A stretch of DNA of 64,000 bases from Dolomedes plantarius (GCA_907164885.2 OU015493.1:66307126-66371125); one strand, 5' to 3'. Counted from the stretch's first letter, positions 23,071 through 36,686 are shown. Program-made: numbers and translations. The notes: a model not told the origin generated them from the sequence alone.

Positions 23071-23802
23071 CAGTTGGACCTCCATATATCGAAGTCGACG
23101 GTTCCCGAAATAAATTCGATATATAGAAATTTCGATATATAGAAACGGTTATGCCTAAATTATTGGTGATACATTGTATTGCAAGAAAAATGTCTAGTAA
23201 ATACAGCCTCCGGGACATTTTCCGCAAATTGAAGACCACGACGGATTACATCAAATACTGCGCGCATTTCTTTTTTCGAAGGATTAGCGATTTCTGCTTC
23301 AGCTAGAGTCTCTTCCTCTTCTTGGATGTCAGTTTGTTCTTCCTGAAGTGAGTTTACGATGTCGTCATCTGTGGGGTAATCGGAAACAATGATGCCTTCA
23401 TCAACGTTTAAAAAATCTCTAAGGGAAGTTTCATCTTTGATAAGGCATCGCTTTTGCAATTGTTCCCAACATTATTCGATTTGTGGTACTACATTTTCTT
23501 CTTCGATTAGAGGTGAATGATTAAAAGCAGCTTTTTCAAAGCAATTTTTTATAGTGACTTCTGACACATCGTTTTCCCACACCTTACAAACTTGTTGACT
23601 TGTTTCTATGCCCTGAACTTCTTTACGGGAGAAGAAAATCACGTGCCACGTTAAGAATCTTTTTAAAAAAAAATTCGATATATAGAAATTTCTTTCGATA
23701 TATAGAGATAGTTTCTCTACCTAATGAAAACGGGGATTCACCAACTGTTCGATATATAGAGACTTTCGATATATGGAAGTTCGATATATGGAGGTCCGAC
23801 TG
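23071..23802 (-). mobile_element. Pogo/Tigger-type deletion derivative
   Basis: Inverted ends CAGTTGGACCTCCATATATC and the complement of CAGTCGGACCTCCATATATC are flanked by TA on both sides. The subterminal motif TTCGATATATRGA is repeated at both ends in both orientations. The interior keeps only the 3' part of a transposase gene on the minus strand, so the element is a 732-base deletion product that depends on a full-length relative. Confidence 0.92.
23160..23600 (-). pseudogene. Tigger-like transposase C-terminal remnant
   Basis: The minus strand reads VWENDVSEVTIKNCFEKAAF, a segment typical of the end of the DDE domain in pogo/CENP-B-type transposases, followed by an acidic tail (VSDYPTDDDIVNSLQEEQTD and a run of Glu) and IRRGLQFAENVP. 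One stop codon interrupts it near 23470. The DNA-binding half and the catalytic aspartates are missing, so no activity is possible. Confidence 0.8.
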
Positions 23803-23804
23803 TA

Positions 23805-25010
23805 TATCAGTAAACAGTTATAATCGGGACAGTAGGAATATTGTCGATAAAACGGAGGTTTAATTTTGAACATTCCCACACACACAGAACATGGGGTTAT
23901 GTGGGGTTACATTCCCCCATACACATGTACTTGCACATGTATATACATAAATCGATCTTCATCGAATGTTTCTGAAAAATAGATTTATTTTAGTTTTCTT
24001 AATTTTAAATTACAGTGCTTCTGATCTTTTTAGTGCGTATATCCGGTAATCGCTTTCAGTTAGGAACCTTGGAAAGACTGATGTACGATTAAAAGTACAC
24101 ATTAAAGTTCATTGATACGTATTATAGCATATTAGAAATACCTAAAATTATCCAAAAAACCTTGTATTTATATTCCCCATGCAAAAGTGTTAAAAATTTA
24201 AATTTGAAAATAAATATTTAATTAAAATTATGTATGCTTCCATTCAGAAAGATAAAACTGTTGAACTTCCCTTGTCAGAGTATTTTAGCGTTTGACAGGA
24301 TGCAAAAGGAACTAGACATTCCGCAAGATTGCGATGCGATTGTTTACAAAAGTTGGCAGGTTGCTTTCCAAATCAGATTTACAACGGATACAGTCTAATG
24401 TTTTGGGAGCGGGCCAGCAAATTCTTTTCTGTTTTTGCTACCAACAGATGGGAACTATGCTTCCAGTGTCGCTGCCAGCCTTATTTTCTCCAAAACAGAG
24501 AGTTACACGCCTGTCAATGTGTCACAGTTCGCAAAGACACCCTCTGTACTTACACAGAATTGCGTCCCACAATTAGAGCGAGAGAGAAATGATCAGGTGT
24601 AGAGAGACAGTTGTACGTGGGGGAACGCAACGCGGATTAAATGACAGGATGATGCTGAACGGTCCGGCAGTCCACAATTTATTACTGAAATAAAACAGAT
24701 GGTAGAAGCTAAAATAGAAACGCACGGCTTCCGAAATCCACAATCAAATCTAACTATCTGAGAATTAATTATTATTTTGGAAATGTTAATTTTGTGAAGA
24801 AATTTCTAATTGTGGTAGGAATAACAATTTGTTTATTTTAAACGTGAATTTATAGAACTTTAGGGATTATATTTTAGTAAATTGTTTACTTAGCAGTAAA
24901 ATATCATCGGTCGCGCTTGTTTCTTAAGGTTAAAAATTGGCAATTTTTTTGCGGGTTTCTTCACATACTATTGTTCATTTTTACGCCTAAAAACTTATCA
25001 TACACTAAAG
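23805..25010. other. Unassigned DNA
   Basis: A stretch at 24320-24600 is less AT-rich and open in two plus frames. Neither has a recognisable motif or convincing splice sites. The rest shows nothing. Confidence 0.35.
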
Positions 25011-25015
25011 TTTAT

Positions 25016-25050
25016 AATATATATATATATATATATATAATATATATAAA
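25016..25050. repeat. Short (TA)n array
   Basis: About 34 bases of TA with one AATA break. The following 25050-25700 has no recognised feature. Confidence 0.9.
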
Positions 25051-25704
25051 CTTATAGAAAGTTCACAGTTTCCCTGTTATTTGAGGACGCATATTAGAAA
25101 CCGTTGATAGGGTAACTGAAACCTGTTTTAGGGTAAGATCGGTGACCGGAGAGAATGGGCCTAGAATATTGCGATTAAGACTATCTACGTAGGTTTGTCT
25201 TCCGTGTTCTGTCTATTTTGTTACACATGAGGGAACATCGAGTTGGAAGTTGCATGATCTTTAGTAGTCTGAGAGCAATGACTTAAGAACTTTTCAACAT
25301 TCAATTATTTCAGGTATTTAGTTTTGCAAGCTTTAACTGACACTCGCGGTCATTTGGCACCTTTCTCGTGGAACCGCCAAATTTTTTTCTTAGGCGTTAG
25401 ATGATTTCCCGTATCTGGCAGGATCTTCGAGGAAATTTTACCTGCTTCTTGATCAATTTGTTTAGCTCTTAGGATTAACACTATCCCCTTGGATTGTGTT
25501 TTCAAACATTTTGGAGTGGAGGAGACGATTTTAAAAAGGACTCACTAGCGTAAATAATCCTTTTTACAAATCTTACCAGAGTTTTAGGCTGCACAGTTCC
25601 ATTAAGTTAATATTTCTTATGTTTTTTCTTATAATGTTTAACACAGTCTTGATTGGAATAATATAACCTGAGAGACAAATCGCAGTAACAAGTTGTAGAG
25701 TAAT

Positions 25705-26012
25705 AACCGCACTTGGCATGGACGTTTGTAGGATGTTCGGAATCGGCTTTAAGCAGTAGGTCCCGTTCTAATTAGGCCTACTGCCCTGCAAGATGCTTAC
25801 TCACTTTTTCTGATACTATGAACTCACGGATTAGCAGCGGCCCAATCATTTCACTCCTTTCCTATACTCTGTTTCATTGGTTCCCCTCTGCTTATTACCA
25901 GAAAGTCTGCAATTGAGGGCGTGGCCCAGGAATTGCAGTTGCGATCCATTTCCTATGGTCCTATGGTAATTAGGCCTCGTGTAGCAAAAAATGACCGCAG
26001 CGCTCCAAGCCA
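25705..26012 (+). mobile_element. SINE family D copy split by an insertion
   Basis: Body blocks GGAATCGGCTTTAA, CAGTAGGTCCCG and TCTAATTA lie at 25739-25772, and CGTGTAGCAAAAAATGACCG at 25978-25997. In the copy at 62816-62985 these blocks are contiguous. The interruption is 187 bases long and flanked by a perfect 11-base repeat. The tRNA-like head is poorly preserved here. Confidence 0.8.
25780..25966. mobile_element. Nested 187-base insertion of unknown class
   Basis: Bounded by perfect direct repeats TAATTAGGCCT at 25769-25779 and 25967-25977, read as a target duplication of 11 bases. The ends show no inverted repeats, which disfavours a DNA transposon. The length and duplication fit a short retroposed element. 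No poly(A) or clear promoter box was seen. Confidence 0.7.
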
Positions 26013-26029
26013 ATCAAAACCAAAACAGT

Positions 26030-28170
26030 TCGTTGGAAAACTACCGCCTTTATTTGGCGGTCAACGAAAATCGCGGAAACTTACTACGTACAGTTTACGA
26101 ATTCTAAATGTCAGTTTGTCTTTCATCGGTCTGCTGTCACTTTTGGCATTACTGCTGTAGATTGCCCAACGGAATAAAGCAATTTTATTTAGGCAGGAGT
26201 TTTTCTATTTTTATTGTTATATAATTCTGAATCAATAAGGTCGATGCATTATTTATCTCGAGGCTTTGTCCTGTTCTATTCTTGATTTTACACACCTTTG
26301 ATTGAAAGATGAATGTTTCTTACTGTTAGCGATCTCTTCATTTTTGGTAAATTAAACATTTAGTTGGAATTAATTTATGGGAAATGCATTTTAGTTGTTT
26401 TTCTTTATGTCTTAAAAAGTCTTTTTAATTAAAAATAGGGGGTTGGCGCAGGGTGCGGGGCAACCATTGAAGGGAGTTACGACTCTAAAAAAAGGTTGGA
26501 AAACACTGGTCTAGTGACTCTCCTGGAGCTGGTTTAAAGGCCTACTTTTTGCTCAATGGAAAAATATACTTCTATAGTAAATACAATGAACCGATTGCAC
26601 GCGTACCAGAGGTGGCGCCCAAGAGAATTTAGCTGAACCTCCGACAGCGAACTTTTCTCCACTTTATATTGGGAGGACCTTGAAATTCAGTTAACAGGTC
26701 TCAAGTCCCATTCTGTATTGAAACATAAGCCCGTCGATTTTAGAAAGTGATCTATTTAGTGAACTTTTTAATTTGAGTGGCAACAATAGCGCCGAATTTG
26801 AAATACTAAGTACTTATAATCCTAACCTAAGAAAATCAGTTACTTTTAAAAAATACCTTTGGTCGTATCGAAATATTTTTTAGTGTATGCGACCCTTCAT
26901 CTTCGGAAATGAGCTTCGATAAACAATTTCAGAAATAAATGAACTGACGTATTTAGCTCGGTAGGAGTATGCCTCCAAGTGACTCAAATATGAGCATGAT
27001 ATAAAATACTTTAAAATCCGCTATTTATCAAGAAAAATCCCCCAGAGAAATAATTCCCATTAATTTTCGCAATTTATTTTATACAACTCCAGTTGTTAGT
27101 GAGTGTGAATATTTTGTGTTAATAGTACACTACACATTTTTTTATGATTAATAATAATTTTTTATCCAATGTTTCTCTCTCTACTATTAATAAGCTAGCT
27201 GGTACGTCAGCACCTCAAGAAATATCGTTCTTAAATCTTTCGGGAATATGCAGATGAAAAATTTGCCACCCTTGTTCTATTTTACTAAATAATCCTCGTA
27301 ATATGGAAAAATCCTTCGGAACTGTAAAATTTCTTTTGGTAATTAATTATAATGTATATAATGTAAGGTTTATGTGTTTTGGGCATTTGAACTTACACCT
27401 GCTATTTACTAATTTGCATCCGAGTTTTTTTTAAATTTTACCGTGACACGAGGTCATGCCTTAATTTGGGCAAAGTGGGTGTTTTCATAAGCAATGAATG
27501 GCCACGAGACAAGTAAAATTACGGAGTGAAAAATATTAATAATAACTCTAAGAGTCAGCTTCAAATTTTCTATCAACCCATAACAAATTAAGTTTCGGTC
27601 TTATGGAAAATTACGTCAGTTCGATGGATATAAATTGGGCTGGGTTTGATTGCCTAGAGCAGCCCTACACAACGAACGGCCCACGAAGACATCTGTGAAG
27701 ACGCATGATATTATAAATCTAAAAAAATTAGTAATATTATTTTTAGATATATAGTATTACGAAAGAAATATATAAGCAATGAATATTAATATTTATTTAA
27801 TTTAAAAAAAATCAGTAATTTATTTTTTTGTTAGATAAAATATTTTTGGCCTTTCCCTCTATTTCATTATCTTACAGCTTGCAACAGGTTTCCATAAAAC
27901 GATATGTCCCTTATCACATTTCAAATTTTGCCGCACTAGTCCACAGGAAAAATTTCTTTAAACAAGTCCCTAAATCAGTTTTTCTAATATATTTTTCTAG
28001 ATGCAAATTAAGAATTAGCTTGCAGATTTCTAATTTTTGTCCATAAATAAGTCGAGTCACCTCTGTTTGATTGTTAATTATAATTCTATTGATTATAATT
28101 ATAATGGTGAAAACAATTTACGAAGAATTTTGTTTATATGAAGGGCTCGCCAGCTTTCAGAGTTTCGGAA
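26030..28170. other. Unassigned AT-rich DNA with possible hAT scraps
   Basis: No gene supported. GGTTGGAAAACACTGG near 26493 and CAGCCCTACACAACGAACGG near 27660 resemble opposite ends of hAT elements, but they are over 1 kb apart without matching flanks, so I leave them unassigned. Confidence 0.35.
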
Positions 28171-28173
28171 CCA

Positions 28174-28455
28174 CTGGTTGCAGCAAGATTCATTTTATAA
28201 ATTTCGGCCAGAAAAGAAATTTAGGCGCGTTTAAAATACTATACCAGATTTTTCCTCCGAGTAATTTATATTTTAAAATATTATTTGCATTTAAAAAAAA
28301 ATGAAATATGCTCCAAGGTATAACGTTTCTATCTCTATTATGGAGTACAATTTAAAAAATCTTTCAACCCAAGTCGGCAATCCTTGGACACACTTTCTCC
28401 ATAGGTTAACAGGTGAGCGAATCCAATAGGAACCCTTTTGGATTGCACAGATGCC
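28174..28455. mobile_element. TTAA-flanked MITE family, truncated copy
   Basis: Shares the interior (ATTCATTTTATAAATTTCG, ATTATGGAGTACAATT) and right arm (GGTGAGCGAATCCAATAGG) with the four fuller copies, but lacks a recognisable left end. The last 30 bases before TTAA at 28456-28459 are diverged. Confidence 0.75.
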
Positions 28456-28459
28456 TTAA

Positions 28460-29213
28460 GACCTATTAGATTACCAATTAGACAGGACTTTTCAGGATTT
28501 TTCTTTAAAATTATTCGTCCGGGTGAAAATCTAGCCAAACTGATAAAAACTTGAACATGATGGAGAATGAAGATTAAATCTACCTCTAACAACAAACCCT
28601 GCAAAACTTACGCAAGGTTATAAATTTAAAAAAATAATGTTTCATGTACGCTAAGTCTGCCTAAAAACGCATTCACGTAGGTGGATTAAGCAAACTGGTG
28701 AAGCGACACTTAATTTTAAAAATAATCGCGTTACGAGGATGAGAGTCGAGAAAGTGTGTTTTTTCTGTGTTAGAAGAGTTCTTATTCGGTGAGAAGAGCC
28801 TTTTATTCGAGGTGAAATAGTGCTTTGGGATTTTCATCAATCGACATCTTAGATATTCAATTTTAATGTTAAGCTTTTTTGGGATAAATGGTTCCTCTTA
28901 GTGTTTTTCTAATGACAGATTAGAAAATGCATATTTTCGATTTCTGCTTTTTGCGTAGGAAGGTAAGTATTTTCATAAAAAGTAAGAATTTTTTTTAAAG
29001 TTAGTTTATTTTTTACAGGGTATAGAATTATTGTCTATCGCTTTTAAATTAAAATTGCTATTGTAGCAAAATAAACTTATATAACAAGATTTTTGTAAAA
29101 CACTCGCCATGCGTTCATAGATCTACTTTCAAACGCAGAAAACATCATTAAAATATTGTCATTTGCTAAACCGTGATGAGACGAATTTTAGGAGAAAAAT
29201 TCTTTATAGTCTA
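28460..29213. other. Unassigned AT-rich DNA
   Basis: No gene or repeat ends recognised between two copies of the TTAA MITE family. Confidence 0.4.
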
Positions 29214-29214
29214 A

Positions 29215-29633
29215 GGCTGCTGGGTACTAACCCTACTGGATTCGCTCACCTCAATGTTAACCTATGGAAAAAATTCGTCTACTATTTACAGCTACATAAA
29301 TGCTGATAATCCAATTTAAATGGTATTTTCAAATAGCCTAAACTTTTTTGTATCTTGCAACAGGATTCATTTTATAAATTTCGTCAACCAAAGGAATTGA
29401 TAGGCGTTTAAAACACACTATACCAGATTTTTCCCCCCGAATAATTTAAATTTAAAAATATTATTTACATTTTATTTAAAAGGAAAAATGTCCCAAGGTA
29501 TAAAATTTCTTTCTCTATTATGGAGTACAATTAAAAAAATATCTTTCAATCCAATTTGGCAATCTTTGGATACATTTTCTCCATAGTTTAACATTGAGGT
29601 GAGCGAATCCAATAGGGTTAGTACACAGCAGCC
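29215..29633. mobile_element. TTAA-flanked MITE family, copy 1
   Basis: Inverted ends of about 60 bases, starting GGCTGCTGGGTACTAACCCT and ending in the complement of GGCTGCTGTGTACTAACCCT, continue through CGCTCACCTCAATGTTAA. The right flank is TTAA, the left CTAA. A TTAA target is characteristic of piggyBac-type transposases, although the terminal bases are GGC, not the CCC usual there. No coding content. Confidence 0.85.
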
Positions 29634-29637
29634 TTAA

Positions 29638-30864
29638 GAATGAAAATCTACGAGGTCAACTGATGTATTTAAGAATTTTATACACGAAAGAAGTGCCGGC
29701 ATAATATTAGAACATGCTGTTGACAGAAATTGTCAAACTGGAACATGACTTGAGACGGTATGCCTTCAAGGTAACTAACGTGTAAACACAATACGGTGCT
29801 TGTAATTGCATTTGAAAAAGTCCATACTTGTTTAATACAAAAGAGCCAATAAATGGATGATCAGGTACATTAACAAGATAATAGTAAAAGAAAAGGAAAC
29901 GTTTGGTTCTGAATACATGAAAATAACTTACACGTTGCTAGTGTTAAAAGACTTCACAGAGTTTTACTTTAAAAACTATTCGTAATTCAACATTGAAACT
30001 ATTTTTGTTTTCGAATATGAAGACAAATAATCAAGGTATGGAATCGGGTCGGGTGCACTGATACGTATTAGCAAGATAATGCATACAAAATTTTGTATTG
30101 TGTATATTAATTTTTTAGAGAATTAAAAGTGTCTACTCTAACAGTAGGAACCTTATTTCTAAAAAATCCCTAAAAGGATAACTTTCGAATGTATTATCCT
30201 ACCAAATTTTGATGCAAGAGCAAAAACTCCTCATAAATAGTTAAGGAAGGGAAATGATGGGATAGATTGTCTAAATACCACACTCAGTAATTAACATTAT
30301 TGAAGACACGAGTTTCATTAAATATAATGACTATGCTAGAGTAATTATCGCCTGTCGAATGATACAAAAAAAGAAATGAGTTTTCAAGCGATAACAGTTG
30401 TACCTGGCTACAAAGTATTTACTCGAGACGTGTCCTTCAAACGGTAGAGTTCTATGATTCCTGAAGGCCAGGCTGATTCTGCCATTCCTGAAGCAAAACA
30501 AGACATTAACTCGTTCTTGGAAATAAATGTTTTCTTATCTTTTGGCAAGCAAGGATTTGAGGTACAGGTAGAAAAGGGGTGCTCATAATTGCGAACAGCA
30601 GGGAATGACGAATATCTAAATTCCGGGCTTGCATGTAGGTTGATAGTCTGAACTTTAAAAATGTTGAAAGTGATATTTGAAAGCTAATTTCTATTATGAG
30701 CAGTTTATATAAGAGGAGCAACAGTAAAAAGAAAAATTCCTTAATCTTTACATAGGACAATAATATTCAATGCTTTTAATGAAAAAGTGATAGAAAATAA
30801 TTAACGAATTCTTAAATAAAAAATTATTACGGAAGTTTAAGTAATATTCAAGAATTTTTAATGT
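29638..30864. other. Unassigned AT-rich DNA
   Basis: No supported gene. The 84-codon minus frame at 30506-30760 has no motif or splice context. Confidence 0.4.
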
Positions 30865-30872
30865 CTGTTATA

Positions 30873-31362
30873 CAGGCCCTGATTTTCCATTAGGCTCGGT
30901 AGGCCCAGGCCCAGGGGCCCCCAAATGTTGAGGGGGGGGGGGCCCAAAAAATTTTTATTTTTTAAAAAAAAGAAAGAAAATTTCCGATTCAATTATTTTT
31001 TATTTTACCTTTTTTAATACCATTTTTTTATATATCCTTTCAAATTTGATTGATTGGTTCATCATATGTATGTTATAGTGTATATAAGGGATTAATATAG
31101 TGCATATAAGGGGTTTCTCTGGTTGCATTGTATTGCTGTTTAATGATAAAGTTAATATGTTGTATTGCATCTTGTTATTTGATAATGTTCTAGGCTTCTA
31201 CGCTTCAAATAGCCAATTCTTGGTAAAATGGTACCTTCACAATGTTTCATGATTATTATTTTTTGTGTGTGTCAATTTTGGAAGTTTTATGCCCACATGA
31301 GTGTTAGGGGGCCCCCATCCTGAGTTGGGCCTATAGTCAAGAATTTTCTAAATCGGGCCCTG
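30873..31362. mobile_element. hAT-type MITE
   Basis: Begins CAGGCCCTGATTTT and ends in the complement of CAGGGCCCGATTTAG. Eight-base flanks CTGTTATA (30865-30872) and CTGTCATA (31363-31370) differ at one position, as expected of an old hAT target duplication. Subterminal runs GGCCCAGGCCCAGGGGCCCC and GGGGGCCCCC are G/C-rich against an AT-rich core. No coding region. Confidence 0.85.
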
Positions 31363-31370
31363 CTGTCATA

Positions 31371-32820
31371 TGCTTTACCTACGAAATATGATCTGTTGGA
31401 AGTTATAAAGGAGTCGATGAATAGATTATAAATGTGTAACGATACATGAATTACATTTTCATTTTAGAATTATTAAAATATTAATTAAAATATTAATTAA
31501 AATTATTTTTTTCTATTTCGTCTCATGAATAATAAATGTTTGGTTATTCATAAGCACGTTTCATTTTAAATTGAAAATACTTGGGGATGTACAAGGTAAA
31601 ACCTTCGAGGGTTAAAAGAAAATGCAAATTTTTGGTTAACGCTACGTCTCTGCTACAAATTGGATTATTTTTTCTAAAATATGTAATCTTTACAAATTTG
31701 TGTTATTTACTTTGAAAAAAGAGACAATTTTTTTGGCTTTAGCCGTAAGTTGTTTTTAACTTGAATAAGTTTGAGGAAAGATAGGTGAATTTTATAACCT
31801 ATTTAATTAGCAATGTGAAAAAGGATAAGTATTTAAATTTCTAGCGAATTATGGTACATTTCATATATGATATAAATTATTATGGAAGAATAAAGAAAAA
31901 GATTTCTTTTAACATAGATATGAATAAAGGTAGATTTTTTAAAAATTCAATTTTGAAAATATGCATTCATTACTAATACAAATTTAATTGAATTTAATAT
32001 GGAAATGTGAAAATTAGAAGTCCATTAAATTATTTATCCAGATTTCCTTTTTTAAATATTTTCGAATAATTTATTTATGAAATTAGATAAATGCCTGTAA
32101 AATTTTAAAAATTGTTAAAATTTTAAGATTTTATTTAAGCATGAAATTTTGAAAAAATTATGAAACATGAAATTTTTAAGTATAGTTATATGGAAACGGA
32201 ATTATCATTCATTCTCAAAGTACTGGATTTCAAGCCCAAAAAGCACTGAAGTAGATTATCTGTACTTGATCAAATCCGTTAAACCTCAGAGATTACGAAG
32301 CATACTGCCTCAACAGAACTTAGACCTTATGACAGAAACTGTCAAATAACCTGTACTTTATTTTTACGATTGAATCGTGATTGATGAATTCCTAATTTAC
32401 TAGATATAAATAACACTTTAAATCAAAACGGCTACAGTTAAATCTTAGAAGAACTTAAAAGTATAAAACAGATCCTTTTAAACAAATATTACAGTCTAAA
32501 CAAGTTAAAAAAATATTTTCACACTTTAAAAAATGCAAAATATTAAAGAGACTCCTTCAACTTCCCTTATAAAATATGCTTGCGTAAGATATACATATTT
32601 GTAAAACTGAATATCTTTCTGTGAAAAAAAGCAAATACCAGTGATTCATTCCCCCCCTTTGACTTTTTAAATGCAGCGTACGAAATCTCAGCAATTAACG
32701 CTGCGTAGAAGACACGAGTTCCCACGTCAGCAACCATATAAAGATATAAAAAAGCTCTTCTGTTTCAACGACTCTCGCGGCACATTGGAATAGATTAAAA
32801 ATAAGTATAATGCCAAAAAA
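31371..32820. other. Unassigned AT-rich DNA, probably intronic
   Basis: Very AT-rich, with no supported gene or repeat ends. It lies just downstream of the donor of the proline-rich exon. Confidence 0.45.
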
Positions 32821-32838
32821 TTAGCTCTTCATACTCAC

Positions 32839-33741
32839 GTGACGTGGAGGTAGAAATCGACCAATGTTGTTTCCTGTTAAAATTAGGCAATGGGCGTCAG
32901 AAAATCCTTCGGTTCCTGACCTCCGTTTTTCCTCTTGGAGTGACACTTTCTTTTTCATCTGGTTTGGGTTGGGACTCGGAGCCGAGGCTGCGAGTACGCT
33001 TGCACTGTCAGGTGGCTGTTTCAGGACATCGTCGGGCTCTGGTTTGGGCGATTTGGGCTTCGGGGGTGTTTTCGACTGGGGAGAGGCCGGAGGCTGCTGA
33101 ATGGATGACTTCGGACTTTTTACTGGGGGAGGGGGCACGGGGAGTGTTGCTGGCTTCGAACCTTTTGGCTGAGATGAGGATGGAGCTTGATGGACAGATG
33201 ACTTTGGAGTTTTTGCTGGAGGGGGAACAGGTGGTGGTTGAGCAGGCGTAATAGCGTTCGATTTCGAAAGATTTGCGTCCAGCGGGACGAGCACAGTCGG
33301 TCCCTGTCCGAATGTTGGCTGAGGTGGTGAGAGAGCAGCATCTATATTCGCAGATAACGGCCTCTTTGCCTTCTGCTTTTCTATTTGTGTTTTGGAATCT
33401 TTCGAGACGCTTCTATCGAAATCTTGATATCCAACAACGACGGTGGGTGTTCTCTGGATGCCTTCTTTGCGGTGGTTCTTACTTTGCGCATTTGGCGAGC
33501 CCTGGGGACGTTTCATAAGTTTCTTGATGGATCGTCCGAAGTCTACTTTCGATTCCTCCGCGGGTCTCGGAGGTGGTTCTCTCAGTGGCAGATCTAGTGT
33601 TGGACGGTAAGCATTCATAAAATCCTCGAATTCGGACCTCTGGGCCGCCAAGGGTATGCTGCTCCCGGCGACCGGTGGTCCAACTCGACGCATCGATGGT
33701 TTGAGCAATAAAGGTGGCGCACCGCTGCTATTTGGAGGCAT
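32839..33741 (-). CDS. Proline-rich exon of an unidentified host gene
   Basis: An open frame of 301 codons on the minus strand begins at an ATG (33741) and reaches a consensus donor, CAC|GTGAGT, at 32838 in phase 0. The protein starts MPPNSSGAPPLLLKPSMRR, has a charged FEDFMNAYRPTLDLPLREPP region, then a disordered Pro/Ser/Lys stretch. Two ~30-residue units are duplicated there (PPPAKTPKSSVHQ and PPPVKSPKSSIQQ). It closes with LILTGNNIGRFLPPRH. Proline clusters like these often bind SH3, WW or EVH1 domains; that is inference. An in-frame stop lies 13 codons upstream of the ATG. The sequence just before it (CCCCTCTCAAG) could instead be an acceptor, giving an exon start at 33744. Family not recognised. 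Confidence 0.7.
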
Positions 33742-34450
33742 ACACTTGAGAGGGGTATACTTTAGTGGACAGAATGATTAAACATTTATAGGAGGCATTC
33801 TCAGGCTGTAAGAAAATAGATGGAGGCCTTGTCGATTGCTTCCAATCATTTCCAAAAGCACACGGGCGCCAGGTAACTCCTTCAGATAAGGCGTTGTTTG
33901 TTGATCAACTCAGTGTTGCTCTATTTAAAAGTAAAATTGGGATAACTGTATCTAAATGAGCAGAATGATATCACATAACTTTAACTTTCATGATAAAGTT
34001 GAAAGACTTTTGGTAGTTATCCCCTTGTGGTAAACTCAAATCAAATTAAAATTCTTGCACCTGCACGAAATTATTACATTCCTTGTGATATTAAATTAAC
34101 TAAATAAGGATATTTTCAAATAGATTTTATAGGATGATAACTAATAGTAAGAAATAAGAATGCACATAAAAACGTGTTTGAAAATCACCGATTTTCCACT
34201 TTTATCCACCATAAAAAAATGGCTGATTTTTTTCCATGAAAAATCAGAGTAACACAACTACACTTATTTTGTAAACACTTCAATATTCCACAAATGCTCC
34301 GGGTACGCTATTTTCACAAACGACCCGAATATTTACTATCACTTTATTCAAACGTGTAAAATTCCTAAGGGATCATCACGTAGGTGCAAATATCCTTGGG
34401 GAAATCGGGCACGGGAATCCGCTGGAATAGAACTTAAAATCGGTGGTAAT
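33742..34450. other. Unassigned AT-rich DNA
   Basis: Nothing recognised. On the minus strand it separates the proline-rich exon from the higher-GC block upstream. Confidence 0.4.
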
Positions 34451-34940
34451 TCACTGGCTGAGGAATTTCCACATATACCCACCAAGAACACGCCACTTAA
34501 ATGCAATTACAAAGTCTTCGTTAATTTTCGCAGGAACCACTCTCGGAATATCCATAGCTGGACGCTTTCGTGGCACGTACAGGTAGGTAGGGGCGCCTTG
34601 GTCCTTCGCCAGCAGCGGTAAGAGCGTGATATGCCGATAGGTGCTATCAAAACACAGCTTTGACAAACGCTTAATAGCTGAGGGAACTCTTTCTGTCTCT
34701 TCCGTCCTGCCTACCCCGGGTTTGCGATGGAATGATCAGGACGGAGGCTTTGGCGTGGATTTGCGTTTCCCGAGAGCTTCTCTCTCTATCGCGCGAGCGA
34801 AAGGATATTTTTGATGTCGCTCTAAATATATTTACACGCTTTGGCGTGTCTCCAGGCCCAGCAGGACTTTTCCCATCGGACTGTTTCTTGTTCTCTCGGC
34901 TCGTCTTCGAGACACGGGATGGACCCCGCAGATACACCTT
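34451..34940 (-). other. Higher-GC block, possible 5' exon or promoter region
   Basis: GC content and CpG frequency rise sharply relative to the flanks. Long open frames exist on the minus strand at 34451-34666 and 34671-34937. The second is rich in Arg, Lys and Ser and has no domain I recognise. The position upstream of the proline-rich exon makes a first exon or promoter plausible. I could not fix a start, donor or TATA element, so it is left untyped. Confidence 0.3.
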
Positions 34941-36202
<1,262 letters not shown>

Positions 36203-36492
36203 TTTTTGTGTGTGTGTGTACAAAACTGAAAAAAAAAACACCTGCTGATATACCTATTGATTATATCAAGATATATCAAGAACTAAAAATGCTATTAATT
36301 TTGAACTCTAAATTTGTTTGAAAAATTTCACTTTAATAAATTTTTATATGATCTTTATAGCAAGACAGTTTTGCGTAAAAAGAATATTACAGCCTGTGAG
36401 TAAATAAAGAAAAAAATAAAAATCTGATCACCTACCAAATCCACTTTCGGATATCGAACTATCATACGACAGCGCATTTCAACAATTAAATT

Positions 36493-36493
<1 letters not shown>

Positions 36494-36582
<89 letters not shown>
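36494..36582. repeat. (TA)n microsatellite
   Basis: About 88 bases of uninterrupted TA. Confidence 0.95.
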
Positions 36583-36583
<1 letters not shown>

Positions 36584-36686
36584 TTGCTTTAACACCAGCC
36601 TTAAGGAAAATGTGATAATATACTATAGGCATGGAAAACTTATCATCAGTCGCGATCGACTCTCATACTCATAAAATTGTGAACGG

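Noticed and set aside
24329..24592. Two overlapping plus frames of 80-87 codons in a less AT-rich stretch
   Set aside because: No domain, no convincing splice sites, and the two frames compete; coding status is not supported.
25921..26160. 79-codon plus frame ending in a hydrophobic stretch
   Set aside because: It runs from the nested insertion through the SINE copy into unrelated DNA, so it cannot be a conserved gene.
26440..27700. Possible hAT element between scraps at 27660 and 26493
   Set aside because: The ends are too dissimilar, orientation is doubtful, and no octamer duplication was found.
32844..33597. Plus-strand open frames over the proline-rich exon
   Set aside because: They are antisense shadows. 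Only the minus frame ends at a consensus splice donor and shows internal protein repeats.
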